The notes beneath the pieces are model-generated. The model saw nothing but the letters and a program-made list of their open reading frames with translations. It made no database searches and had not been told where the DNA came from. Made by a program: the position numbers and the translations under genes. Positions 25,801 to 32,358 of a stretch of 64,000 nucleotides of DNA are shown in pieces (within the stretch, counting starts at the first letter, position 1; the number at the start of each line of letters is the position of its first letter). The DNA lies in contig CH001953.1 of NCBI GenBank assembly GCA_000149265.1, forward strand, positions 4,570 to 68,569, in the 5' to 3' direction. This DNA is from Ciona savignyi. Lineage: Eukaryota; Chordata; Ascidiacea; Phlebobranchia; Cionidae.

Positions 25801-26927
25801 CAAATATCCATGCTTTATTCTCTCCAGGAATTCCGTTCCAGTTTGATGCGCACTCAATGCACAAGAAGCTTAGACTAGCCAATCACAGCTACACCGTGTC
25901 ACGTGAGGACTCTGGCAAGAAATCGAAGGATTTTCTTGGAAGCAGCAAAGACAACTCGGTTTGCGGTGTCACCGGGAACGTCACAATCGACTCTGGCCGC
26001 CATTACTGGGAGGTGAGTGAATGACTTGACTCGGGCTTTAACGCGAAAATGACTTGACTTGAGTCACAACGCATAAATCACTTGATGCGAGTTGCAACGC
26101 GTTAATTAATTGACTCGAGTTTATTTGGAAATGTCAACTCGAGTCAATTGGTTTTTGGGAGAATTTTCTTCAATAACTTTCTATTAAATATAAGGAGGGA
26201 ATCTTTAAGTACCATCAGTTGTATGTAGGAATATTAAGCATTATTTGACTCGCTGGTGCAGATATTTTCACTTGACTTGATCCTATCCAAATTTAAAATG
26301 ACTTGAACTCACTGTAAGCTAAATTGGAATATGGAAACTATGAAATATTTGCAGTTGAGCGCGCGCTAATCGGTTGGTTACTTTCCAGGTGGTAACATGC
26401 CAAAGTACTTCCTTCACCATTGGCGTTTGCTACGCGCAAGCTGCGAGGTACGACTGGAACGGCAAGAACCCCATGTCGTGGTGTTTCTGCAGGTAAATTA
26501 GATCAGCGATTACTGTGTCCAGTGTATATGTTTGTGGTTAAACATTCAAATCAAATAATTTACCGTTATTCGCAGGACCAACGATGATTGGTTTGCCAGG
26601 CACGACAGTAAGGATACCCCGGTCATTATGTCGAGCCCGGAGCCAAAGAAAATCGGTAAGTGCACTTCACACGAACTTTTAACTCATCCTATTAGCGCCC
26701 ACAAAGACCTCATTGTGAAATTTTCCCCGCTAGGTGTGCTGTTGGATTGCGATACGGGATGCGTAGCGTTCTTCGACGGAGCAAGCGGCCGGATGATCTA
26801 CACATTCCGTGTCAGCCACTTCGAGCGACCAGTTCGTCCTTGTTTCACAGTCGGCAACAAGTCATTGACCATTAACACCGGTGTCACGGTCCCAGATCAC
26901 TTACACCCGATAGCATGCAGCTCTTGA
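6855..26927 (+). CDS. MID1-like: MID1/TRIM18-like E3 ubiquitin ligase (14 exons)
   Basis: MID proteins are microtubule-bound RING E3 ligases; vertebrate MID1 binds the PP2A regulator alpha4. Exons: 6855-7848, 10184-10541, 10770-10890, 12200-12295, 16602-16709, 18842-18970, 21182-21204, 21271-21395, 24430-24593, 25171-25303, 25828-26012, 26389-26492, 26576-26655, 26734-26927. From the ATG at 7520, which aligns with the usual MID start, the domains are: RING (residues about 10-59, Cys/His pattern C3HC4), B-box 1 (about 159-200), B-box 2 (exons 2-3), coiled coil (exons 4-6), COS box (exon 8), FN3 (exons 9-10) and PRY-SPRY (exons 11-14). All splice phases match except for one extra base in exon 3; discounting it gives 715 residues, against about 667 in human MID1. 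The frame is also open for 221 codons upstream of 7520 without any Met. MID1 and MID2 cannot be separated here; it is probably the single pre-duplication orthologue. Confidence 0.93.
7849..10183. other. MID1-like intron 1 (2.3 kb)
   Basis: Unique-looking AT-rich intron DNA. No exon-like or repeat structure stood out on either strand. Confidence 0.6.
10184..10541 (+). CDS. MID1-like: MID1-like exon 2: B-box 1 and start of B-box 2
   Basis: Acceptor atttccacag, phase 2 entry, donor gttcag|gtatcg, phase 0 exit. B-box 1 shows CQFC, CLTC, CDRC and the H-x8-H tail. The first B-box 2 ligands (CFHH) close the exon. Confidence 0.92.
10770..10890 (+). CDS. MID1-like: MID1-like exon 3: B-box 2, carrying a one-base frameshift and a GC donor
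   Basis: Acceptor tatttgtag, phase 0. It encodes the Cys pairs of B-box 2 and then a TGA in frame at 10857-10859. Frame +1 from about 10850 reads on as a sensible [12 protein letters not shown] into exon 4. The exon is 121 nt where 120 would keep phase 0 on both sides, so one extra base, most likely in the CCC run at 10847-10849, explains the break. The only fitting donor is GC (aaaaag|gcaagt). Confidence 0.85.
10891..12199 (+). other. MID1-like intron 3, GC-AG type
   Basis: It begins gcaagt after ...aaaaag and ends tttatccag. AG|GCAAGT is the usual consensus for functional GC donors. The intron also holds a MITE-like copy at 11905-12115. Confidence 0.75.
11905..12115. mobile_element. MITE-like element, copy 1
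   Basis: One end reads 'gaagggaaataaggaaactgaacactaaaac'; the other reads roughly as its inverse ('gtttcctacatcccttc'). The middle carries repeated Thr/Leu-like 'taacctta' motifs. It shares ends and layout with the copies at 16248, 36872 and 43988. Confidence 0.55.
12200..12295 (+). CDS. MID1-like: MID1-like exon 4: coiled coil
   Basis: Acceptor tttatccag, donor tcgag|gtgaga, phase 0 on both sides, 32 codons. The residues are heptad-like and amphipathic, as in the start of the MID coiled coil. Confidence 0.9.
12296..16601. other. MID1-like intron 4 (4.3 kb)
   Basis: Holds one MITE-like element near its 3' end (16248-16470). A 149-codon stop-free stretch on the - strand (14549-14995) has no recognisable domain. 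The rest shows nothing I can interpret. Confidence 0.55.
16248..16470. mobile_element. MITE-like element, copy 2 (best preserved)
   Basis: The left end is 'actaaaaggagggaaagcggg' followed by 'ggaaactgcacactaaaa'; the right end is 'gtttccctccttccctctttcc' followed by 'ttttagtgttgccgg', so the ends are imperfect inverted repeats. The core has 'ttagggtattagagttaattttaaa' and 'ggggttgatgctagtgttag'. There is no coding capacity, so it would depend on a transposase elsewhere. Confidence 0.65.
16602..16709 (+). CDS. MID1-like: MID1-like exon 5: coiled coil
   Basis: Acceptor gtggttgcag, donor acaaag|gtaaaa, 36 codons in phase 0. Charged coiled-coil sequence ([16 protein letters not shown]), matching the middle of the MID helix. 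Confidence 0.92.
16710..18841. other. MID1-like intron 5 (2.1 kb)
   Basis: No repeat family member, exon or RNA gene could be recognised in this intron. Confidence 0.55.
18842..18970 (+). CDS. MID1-like: MID1-like exon 6: coiled coil end
   Basis: Acceptor ttcttcttcag, donor atgaag|gtacgt, 43 codons in phase 0. It contains [10 protein letters not shown] and the DNYATFMK end, matching 'LRKLAQQ...HARFLQ' of vertebrate MID. Confidence 0.92.
18971..19202 (+). repeat. Minisatellite starting at the exon 6 donor, ~39 bp units
   Basis: About six degenerate units of 'gtacgtgcgtcgtaggctcagttaaaaacgcat...' follow directly from the splice donor, beginning at about 18971, 19013, 19053, 19091, 19125 and 19162. 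The first base of the array is the first base of the intron. Confidence 0.8.
19203..21181. other. Remainder of MID1-like intron 6
   Basis: Beyond the minisatellite I see no interpretable feature; the reading frames here are short and unrelated to known domains. Confidence 0.5.
21182..21204 (+). CDS. MID1-like: MID1-like exon 7: 23-nt microexon
   Basis: Acceptor cttcttttgcag, donor gacag|gtaaat. It encodes only NSKITLD plus two bases of Arg. It is needed to change phase 0 to phase 2 before exon 8, and lies only 66 nt from it, at the position of 'AKNITER' in MID1. Confidence 0.85.
21271..21395 (+). CDS. MID1-like: MID1-like exon 8: COS box
   Basis: Acceptor cttttctcag, donor ggaag|gtgaga, phases 2 to 1. 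It encodes the C-terminal subgroup one signature ([15 protein letters not shown]), which in MID proteins gives microtubule binding. Confidence 0.93.
21400..21519 (+). repeat. tRNA-like repeat, array member 1
   Basis: 'gacggggtgtcc' then 'gtgtggccgaatggttaaagcgaccg' (like the 5' part and A box of a Leu/Ser tRNA), an AT-rich middle, and 'gggttcgaaacttagctcggataaaa' (B-box-like). It starts five bases after the exon 8 donor. Confidence 0.85.
21520..21640 (+). repeat. tRNA-like repeat, array member 2
   Basis: It repeats the 'acggggtgtcc' leader exactly 120 bases after member 1, then a diverged 'cttcggtcaaatggttaacgtaaccg' and 'ccgcggttcaaatcttag', ending 'cggtaaaag'. Confidence 0.8.
21658..21764 (+). 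repeat. tRNA-like repeat, array member 3
   Basis: 'cgtatggccgaatggttaacgcaac' ... 'agcccacaatgggtttgaatattacctcgtaaaaa'. A more worn fourth unit, with only the tail clear ('cttagcccggtaaaaaa'), seems to follow at 21780-21868. Confidence 0.8.
21869..24429. other. Remainder of MID1-like intron 8 (2.6 kb)
   Basis: Two overlapping opposite-strand open stretches (about 23543-24128) have no recognisable motif and no splice partners. Nothing else is supported. Confidence 0.5.
24430..24593 (+). CDS. MID1-like: MID1-like exon 9: FN3 first half
   Basis: Acceptor cctttttag, donor ggatg|gtaggt, phases 1 to 0. It starts [12 protein letters not shown], as in MID proteins, and includes VTIQW and YELQY strands of the fibronectin type III fold. 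Confidence 0.92.
24594..25170. other. MID1-like intron 9
   Basis: 577 bases splitting the FN3 domain; no feature seen besides the splice sites. Confidence 0.6.
25171..25303 (+). CDS. MID1-like: MID1-like exon 10: FN3 second half
   Basis: Acceptor tcttccgcag, donor ttag|gtaaag, phases 0 to 1. It has [19 protein letters not shown] then [12 protein letters not shown], very close to vertebrate MID FN3. Confidence 0.95.
25490..25570 (+). repeat. 'CCAAGGACAC' family repeat, worn copy
   Basis: 'attgtccaagaacacaaccggccagtgactggtttcaataca' matches the order of motifs in the copies at 27930, 29876 and 51102. Confidence 0.5.
25828..26012 (+). CDS. MID1-like: MID1-like exon 11: PRY and start of SPRY
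   Basis: Acceptor ttctctccag, donor gggag|gtgagt, phases 1 to 0. It ends with [13 protein letters not shown], the diagnostic PRY/SPRY junction. Confidence 0.95.
26013..26160 (+). repeat. Minisatellite starting at the exon 11 donor, ~28 bp units
   Basis: Units of 'atgacttgactcgagttacaacgcgtaa' type repeat about four times from the donor onward, then continue as a partly inverted copy ('aactcgagtcaattgg'). Further scattered 'acttgactt' motifs run to about 26290. Confidence 0.75.
26389..26492 (+). CDS. MID1-like: MID1-like exon 12: SPRY
   Basis: Acceptor actttccag, donor tgcag|gtaaat, phases 0 to 2. It contains FTIGVCYA and the [12 protein letters not shown] core of SPRY. Confidence 0.94.
26576..26655 (+). 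CDS. MID1-like: MID1-like exon 13: SPRY
   Basis: Acceptor ttattcgcag, donor aatcg|gtaagt, phases 2 to 1. Encodes [11 protein letters not shown], matching 'NNNWVVRHNSK'. Confidence 0.93.
26734..26927 (+). CDS. MID1-like: MID1-like exon 14: SPRY end and stop
   Basis: Acceptor ccccgctag, phase 1. Encodes [18 protein letters not shown], and the [13 protein letters not shown] end strands, then VPDHLH and TGA at 26925-26927. Confidence 0.95.
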
Positions 26928-27320
26928 AAACCGTGCAACGAAGCAAGACTTGTTGGACTTGACAGTTTACTTTCACGCCCGAGATTTTGTACGTGCTGTT
27001 CGTGTCAACATTATATTCGTCGTCTGTTTTTTGCTATATTTATTTTTAATTCGATTTGACGTTTGCTTTAGTCGCGTCCTTGAGTTATATTGTGTTCAAT
27101 TGGCTGCTTTTCGTGATTATAAGTTCCGCAGCGTAGTAAATATTGCTCGCTAATTTTTTGATTTTTTTTACTTGCGCAAACTATCTTGCTTGGTTGCTAT
27201 ATCGTTAAGCTTAGATTTCTATGCAAGCTGGTCTTGTCTGTACTGCGCCGGGTCCTATCGCAGCTCTTTTCCGCCACCGCGTGTTTAGAATCTGCTTTTG
27301 CTGTCATCGTGTACTATTGC

Positions 27321-27329
27321 TTTAATAAA
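27321..27329. promoter_or_regulatory. Overlapping poly(A) signals of converging genes
   Basis: TTTAATAAA holds AATAAA on the + strand (27324-27329, about 400 bases past the MID1-like stop) and ATTAAA on the - strand (27326-27321, about 200 bases past the PB1 gene 1 stop). A further + strand AATAAA is at 27454. Confidence 0.4.
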
Positions 27330-27527
27330 ATGCGGTGCAGAAATTTTGATGGTAATTTTCGAATTGTAACCTCTAGTTCCAACGCCCAAGGTAAAAATTC
27401 TTTTAAACACAGAAAGAAAAAAAAGAAACGTAACGTAAAATGCCAGCTGCAATAATAAACAAAGTAAAATGCAGCCGATAGGATCAAAACAACGTTAGGT
27501 GAGTAATAGACACACTTTAACACAGTT

Positions 27528-27596
27528 TCAACGATGAGAACGATATGGTCGTGCATTGCTGGCTTGGTGTGGGTAGCCTTGGCTTTGTTGTTGGGC
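27528..27596 (-). CDS. PB1 gene 1, exon 3 (Gln-rich tail)
   Basis: Acceptor acctatgcacag, then 22 codons and TGA. It starts AQQQ and ends with a basic PYRSHR. Supported by position, phase and similarity in composition to exon 3 of the neighbour. Confidence 0.7.
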   Translation of the reverse strand, partial: AQQQSQGYPHQASNARPYRSHR

Positions 27597-29003
27597 CTGT
27601 GCATAGGTAACATGTTAAGAAAGTATAATACGTTTGACGTTTTGTTGTCATTGTATTTTCGACAACTTACCCGGACAAAATTAATATGAGATAATGAGGA
27701 AAACTGCACGCAACAAGGTTAGCGCGTTAAAATGATTTGGTTAGTGATGGCGGAGAAATTATCATTATAGGATAGAATATTCCAGTTTATCCCCGTGAAT
27801 GGAAAAACCAAGGGGGTTAACAGACGGGCAATCGTCAGATCACCTTGCGCCCAATGACGGGTTACCGGAGCTTTTGCAGTGTGTTATGTATGATAGACAC
27901 GTTCCTTTAGCTTGGTATAACCCATTAATAGTGCTTTGCCCAAGGACACAATCGACTAGATAACGACCAGTTTCACGAACGATGTTTTTAGTTAAGTTGA
28001 TTTAACACTTATAATACCCGGTTTATTTATATATATCTTTCTATTCAAACAAAATAAAAATATACTCCAAAACTAGCCAGTAAATCATCAATCATAGCCT
28101 CTGTTTGAGGTAAAATGTGAATGAACTGTGTTACAACGCCTCTTTCGCTCTTATACACGTATATCACCATTGCCTTCACTTGTCATAAACATGATCTTGT
28201 TATTACTGTCAACTGAATATGTAAAAAAGAAGTCATTATTGTACAAGACACATTATAGCTTATATTTTGGGTTTAACCACTAATTAAATAGTATTACCTG
28301 ATACTGACTGCCGTTCCCGTTCGTCGACCAAGCCCCAGAAAAAGAGCGACGGCCACCATTGGGAGTTTGGTATTGAAAACCACCTGCAAAGCCATTCGGA
28401 CCCATAGGGAAAGTCCCCGCGAACCCCTGACCTCCCATGAAGGGTTGACTGAAGTTGGCAAAACCCGGGTTGGCGCCCGTGTAAGCTCCTTGGGGAAAAC
28501 CCGGCGGAAAGTTGAAATTTTCTCCGACGTTGTTCTGCGTTGCAATGGATAGGAGAAAATAAACATTGGGTATTCACAGAGCTCTACATATACATATTAC
28601 AAATATTTATTCGATAATAAATAACCACTACCGTGGAACCACTATGCAAATTTAACGTTTGTACAGATTTAAACGGTAATTGGTATGTTATTTATCAGAC
28701 AATACGAAATATATAAATAATCTTACAAATATACACCTTTACTGTGATGTTTAAAACGTCGTCCTCCATTTGGTCCAAAGCTACCGAAAGCTCTTCGTCA
28801 CTATTGAAAGCAATCATATCTCCACGGTCATCTTTATAAAATAACTTAAAATTTGCTTCATTTAGCGTTGGGAAAACGGTACTAATCTTGTCCTTGAGGA
28901 ACACAAAGTCATTCGCCTTTTCAATGTCAACAGCAAACCTTCGCAATTCTTCTTCGTGGTTAAACATGCTGGGCATTAAGCGAACTTTGAACTGTACGGA
29001 CAT
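27528..29003 (-). CDS. PB1-domain small protein, paralogue 1 (3 exons)
   Basis: Exons 29003-28737, 28534-28298 and 27596-27528 (- strand) are all in phase 0 and give 190 residues. Exon 1, from ATG 29003, is a full PB1 domain of 89 residues, closest to that of p62/SQSTM1. It has the strand-1 Lys (K6), RRF at 21-23, and an acidic OPCA motif (YKDDRGDMIAFNSDEEL, 56-72). Having both the basic and acidic faces suggests type I/II, able to bind head to tail. Exon 2 (79 codons) is rich in Gly, Phe, Asn and Pro (for example FANFSQPFMGGQGFAGTFPM). Exon 3 is a short Gln-rich tail starting AQQQSQGYPHQ, ending TGA. There is no ZZ, LIR or UBA domain, so it is not a p62 orthologue. Function is unknown; self-assembly into cytoplasmic polymers or condensates is an inference. 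A close paralogue lies 1.9 kb upstream in the same orientation. Confidence 0.83.
27930..27983 (+). repeat. 'CCAAGGACAC' family repeat
   Basis: 'agtgctttgcccaaggacacaatcgactagataacgaccagtttcacgaac': a short copy of the conserved core. Confidence 0.6.
28298..28534 (-). CDS. PB1 gene 1, exon 2 (Gly/Phe/Asn-rich)
   Basis: Acceptor cattgcaacgcag, donor tatcag|gtaata, 79 codons, phase 0. The frame is chosen because it alone joins exon 1 in phase and matches exon 2 of the neighbour (GQG-F/L-AG-T/S-FPM and the NGNGSQYQ end). Confidence 0.82.
28737..29003 (-). CDS. PB1 gene 1, exon 1 (PB1 domain)
   Basis: ATG at 29003, donor gtaaag|gtgtat, 89 codons, phase 0. The entire PB1 fold sits in this exon. 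Confidence 0.9.
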
Positions 29004-30909
29004 ATTGGTTTTCAGGTTATTACCAGTAAACTGAAGCTTGATTTACCTTCAAACAAAAAGTATACAAATCGTTAATAAACGTCATTACGACTAAGTACAG
29101 TGTAACAAACTACTATGTTACTAAATCTCAACTATACTTTAAGCTTGCACGAGTGATTACCGCCGTGCCAAAAGATACCAGTTTCGCGTCGGCGTTGTGA
29201 CTTTGAGTTAATATTTAACAAGTTGAAAGATCGCTCTCGATAACAATTGCTTCGGAAAAATATCACGATTTTGCAGTGACTTATGCCGCTAGACTTTGGT
29301 AAGGTTGACAGCAAATATGCAAATTTACAATGAATAGCAAAAACTCACAAAGCAACAACAAAGGAACAATTTTAAACTAACTATTATTTTTACGTTTAAT
29401 CTTTTCTGTTCTGTATTTGCTTATTTTTAAGTTTTCTTTGTGCTTTCAAAATGAGTTGATTTTGAAAGAGTGTATAGCATATTTGTACAGTTTCTGGGAT
29501 TAAAATACACCATACTGTACGTAAAGTACCTATAAAGTTGTAAATTTATGCGTCACGGTCATACTATCCCACTGTCTCAGTGTTTATTTGTACCGGGTGC
29601 AAACGTCGGTGATGCGTGTCGCGCAAAGCACACCACACGAATCCAACAATATTTCTGAAAATTTCAACAAAACCTTGACATCAAACTACTGAACACTTGG
29701 TGCTAAGCAATAATCCAACCGCCGAACAGGGGAACCAGGCCAATATTTTTTAATAAGTTGAGTTAATATAGGTTTACTGGATTCCATAAATATTATATCT
29801 TATGATACTAGACATGAGTATACATGTTTGCTAAAAGCAATACAAATTAAATCCACTAAGTTCAGGCGATGTCTACTAAGTGCCTTGCCAAGGACACCAC
29901 TGTTTACCTTTCAGCGACTGGTTTCGATCCGTAACCTTGGCTGCCTATAGATTGACGCTATTACCGAGTAAGCTTATGGTTGTACCAAATACAATATGCT
30001 ATATATAAAAACACGGACGTCGTAAAATGCTTATCCTAGATTTGAAACCTGGTCTAATAAAAATTCAATCAACAAAACTAACGCTATCTCTATATATTTA
30101 ATAACAAAATAATAACACAAGTCAACACCATTATTGTTCTTCTAAGTAAGGTCAAAATATATTAGAAATATTAAGCTACTCAACATTATAATATATCATC
30201 TTGTCAGCAACACTAAATGGTAAATCCGTAATCAATATAGACGAAATACATTATGCGTAGGCTATATAGTATTAGTTAAGCATACTTTGTAAACAGTATA
30301 TAGTGAATAAGAACGAACTCTTGTATATATTTTTTGATGACACGTTTAATTAAACCCACTTAATCCATGATAGTAAATACAGCAAGTAGAGAGATATAGT
30401 TTCGGTATGAATTTTGTCGAAGGGTATCACGCGCACCGATAATATAAAAATTGTTTAAAGATATAATCTGTTCGTTTAAGGAATTATTTTTTAATCATCT
30501 TCTTTTGAAGAAAAATGCAATAAATAATATTCAGATAGTTTACAAATACAAATTTAATCAGTTCGGTGCAACTTTATATGTTGTTAAATAATAAGCAAAT
30601 CTACGCCTCTTGATGCTGCTGTAATAAACGCCATGGTCTTGAGCGCACCCGATTCCAGCTTAACCACTGATCATCTTATTTCCTTTAGTTAAATGTAATA
30701 AAACCTTTTCGAAATAAGAATTGATTACATGGTTAACATTTACTTATAGTATGGACACTTTCCAAAAACAGTTTCGTCCGTATAATCACTTTATCACGCT
30801 TTTAACGAGAAGATACACAATAAAAGAGACATGACGCGTAACTGTAAGAATCTGGATAATATAAGAAATATATTAATATGGACACACTCTCAAGGAAACA
30901 CCGGTTTTA
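29004..30909. other. Spacer between the two PB1 genes (1.9 kb)
   Basis: Very AT-rich. It contains the promoter side of PB1 gene 1, one 'CCAAGGACAC' repeat (29876-29972) and no recognisable coding exon. Confidence 0.6.
29876..29972 (+). repeat. 'CCAAGGACAC' family repeat, long copy
   Basis: 'ctaagtgccttgccaaggacaccactg', then 'cagcgactggtttcgatccgtaaccttgg', then 'attgacgctattaccgag'. The 'ggtttcgatcc' part resembles a tRNA B box, so this may be a SINE with a conserved core. Confidence 0.65.
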
Positions 30910-30996
30910 TCACCATCGTCCAGAATTATTGGGCTGCCATGGTTGGGGTGGTCGATTTCGGGGTTGACGTTGATGGGCTTGCCATTGTTGGTGCGT
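30910..30996 (-). CDS. PB1 gene 2, exon 3 (Gln/Pro-rich tail)
   Basis: Acceptor gtgtacgcag, 28 codons then TGA at 30912-30910. A second open frame exists here, but only this one follows from the phase 0 junction. Confidence 0.72.
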   Translation of the reverse strand, partial: THQQWQAHQRQPRNRPPQPWQPNNSGRW

Positions 30997-32358
30997 CTGC
31001 GTACACAGGTTGCATATTTGGAAAGGAAAAATGTGATTTTACGTTAAACGTCAAAAATGAACACCTCTATGGAAGCGGATATATTAAACAATCTTCCATA
31101 TATTCTTTTTATATTTACACCTGAAAGGTTGTTGCGTGAAATCTATTCGCTGCTTATAGTCGTACATGTTCTTGGACGAGGCATATTTTAATTTTATTAA
31201 TACGATGTCTCATACCAATTGGATATATTTATTGAAATATAATATTAAAGTACAATGCAACAAGTCCTAGTGTTTGTTCGGACGGTATGTGCATTAAGTC
31301 AGCGTCCTACAATCACGGTAAATTTATTTTACCGTAGGCACTTAGTATAATCTAAAGAAAAAACATTTCTCCACCAATTCAAAGACCTAAAGACCATTTT
31401 TAAAATATAATACAACAAGTATACCTGATATTGGTTGCTGTTGCCGTTCCAACCGAAAGGTTGGGTTGGAAATCCCGCTTGAAAACTACCCAGATTGCCA
31501 TCTGGACACATAGGGAAAGACCCGGCCAATCCTTGACCACTTATAAAGCTTTGGCCGAAACCGGGCAATGGAAAGCTGTTAAAGCAGTTGTTGCTAAAGG
31601 GGTTGGTGTCCATGTACGCTCCTTGCCGTGCACTTGAAATGTCTTCATCATTGATCTGTGGAGAATTAAACAGGAGAACGTCATCTCTGAAGAATCAAAC
31701 TAGTAAAGTTTACGATCTGTAGTAAAGTTCACAAATGGTTTATGTCCTTCTCGTAAACTTGTATTGGAGAGATAGGATAATATTTGGTTAAACGAATGTT
31801 ACAATATACATAGTAGTAAAATTATCAAGTGTACTAGTCGGGTTCAAAAGACATGGTAGTAAAATTTACAAAGTGTCATATGTTTTTCTCGTGAGACCAG
31901 TTTGCATAAGGAAGATTTGGTTGAACAACGGTTACAAAAGACATGGTAGTAAAGTTTACAAAGTGTTTTAGTCGGCTACAAATTTAATATGCGATCGTCA
32001 ATGCAAATTTAACATTTGAATCGAGTCAAGCAGCCAATTGTACGTTACTGTAGACAATATAAAAAATATACCGGAATACAAAAATTCTCACCTTTATTTT
32101 TATGTTTAAAACATCATCTTTTATCTGGTTCAAAGCTACTAAAAGCTCTTCGTCAGTATTGAAAGCAATCGTTTCTCCTTGGTTGTCTTTGTAAAATAGC
32201 TGGAAATTCGCTATTTTTAATGTTGAAAACATAGAGATGATTTTGTCCTGCAGATTCTTGAAGTTGTTTGCTTTTTCCACGTCAAATGAAAATATTCGCA
32301 GCTCTTTCGTACCGTCTGACAAGCAAGGCTCCAAGCGAGCTTTTATCTGTACACGCAT
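30910..32358 (-). CDS. PB1-domain small protein, paralogue 2 (3 exons)
   Basis: Exons 32358-32092, 31655-31425 and 30996-30910 (- strand), all phase 0, give 194 residues. Exon 1 is again exactly 89 codons. The PB1 domain aligns without gaps to paralogue 1, with about 52 of 89 residues identical by eye, and keeps K6 and the OPCA motif (YKDNQGETIAFNTDEEL). Exon 2 (77 codons) is Gly/Phe/Asn-rich with GQGLAGSFPM. Exon 3 is Gln/Pro/Asn-rich (THQQWQAHQRQPRNRPPQPW) and ends NNSGRW-TGA. The same exon layout shows a tandem duplication followed by fast divergence of the low-complexity parts. No catalytic or ubiquitin-binding motif is present. Function is unknown; heteromeric PB1 pairing of the two products is a reasonable guess. 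Confidence 0.85.
31425..31655 (-). CDS. PB1 gene 2, exon 2 (Gly/Phe/Asn-rich)
   Basis: Acceptor aattctccacag, donor tatcag|gtatac, 77 codons in phase 0, ending NGNSNQYQ like its paralogue. Confidence 0.85.
31701..31980 (-). repeat. Tandem repeat in PB1 gene 2 intron 1
   Basis: Units beginning 'tagtaaagtttacaaagtgt' recur at about 31701, 31720, 31815, 31855 and 31944. The stretch 'acaaaagacatggtagtaaa(g/a)tttacaaagtg' is nearly identical in two units about 89 bases apart. Confidence 0.65.
32092..32358 (-). CDS. PB1 gene 2, exon 1 (PB1 domain)
   Basis: ATG at 32358, donor ataaag|gtgaga, 89 codons in phase 0. Confidence 0.9.

Noticed and set aside
28284-28577. Other reading frames across PB1 gene 1 exon 2
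   Set aside because: They do not join the PB1 exon in phase and do not resemble exon 2 of the paralogue.
30831-31124. 98-codon + strand frame
   Set aside because: It is the shadow of exon 3 of PB1 gene 2 on the opposite strand.
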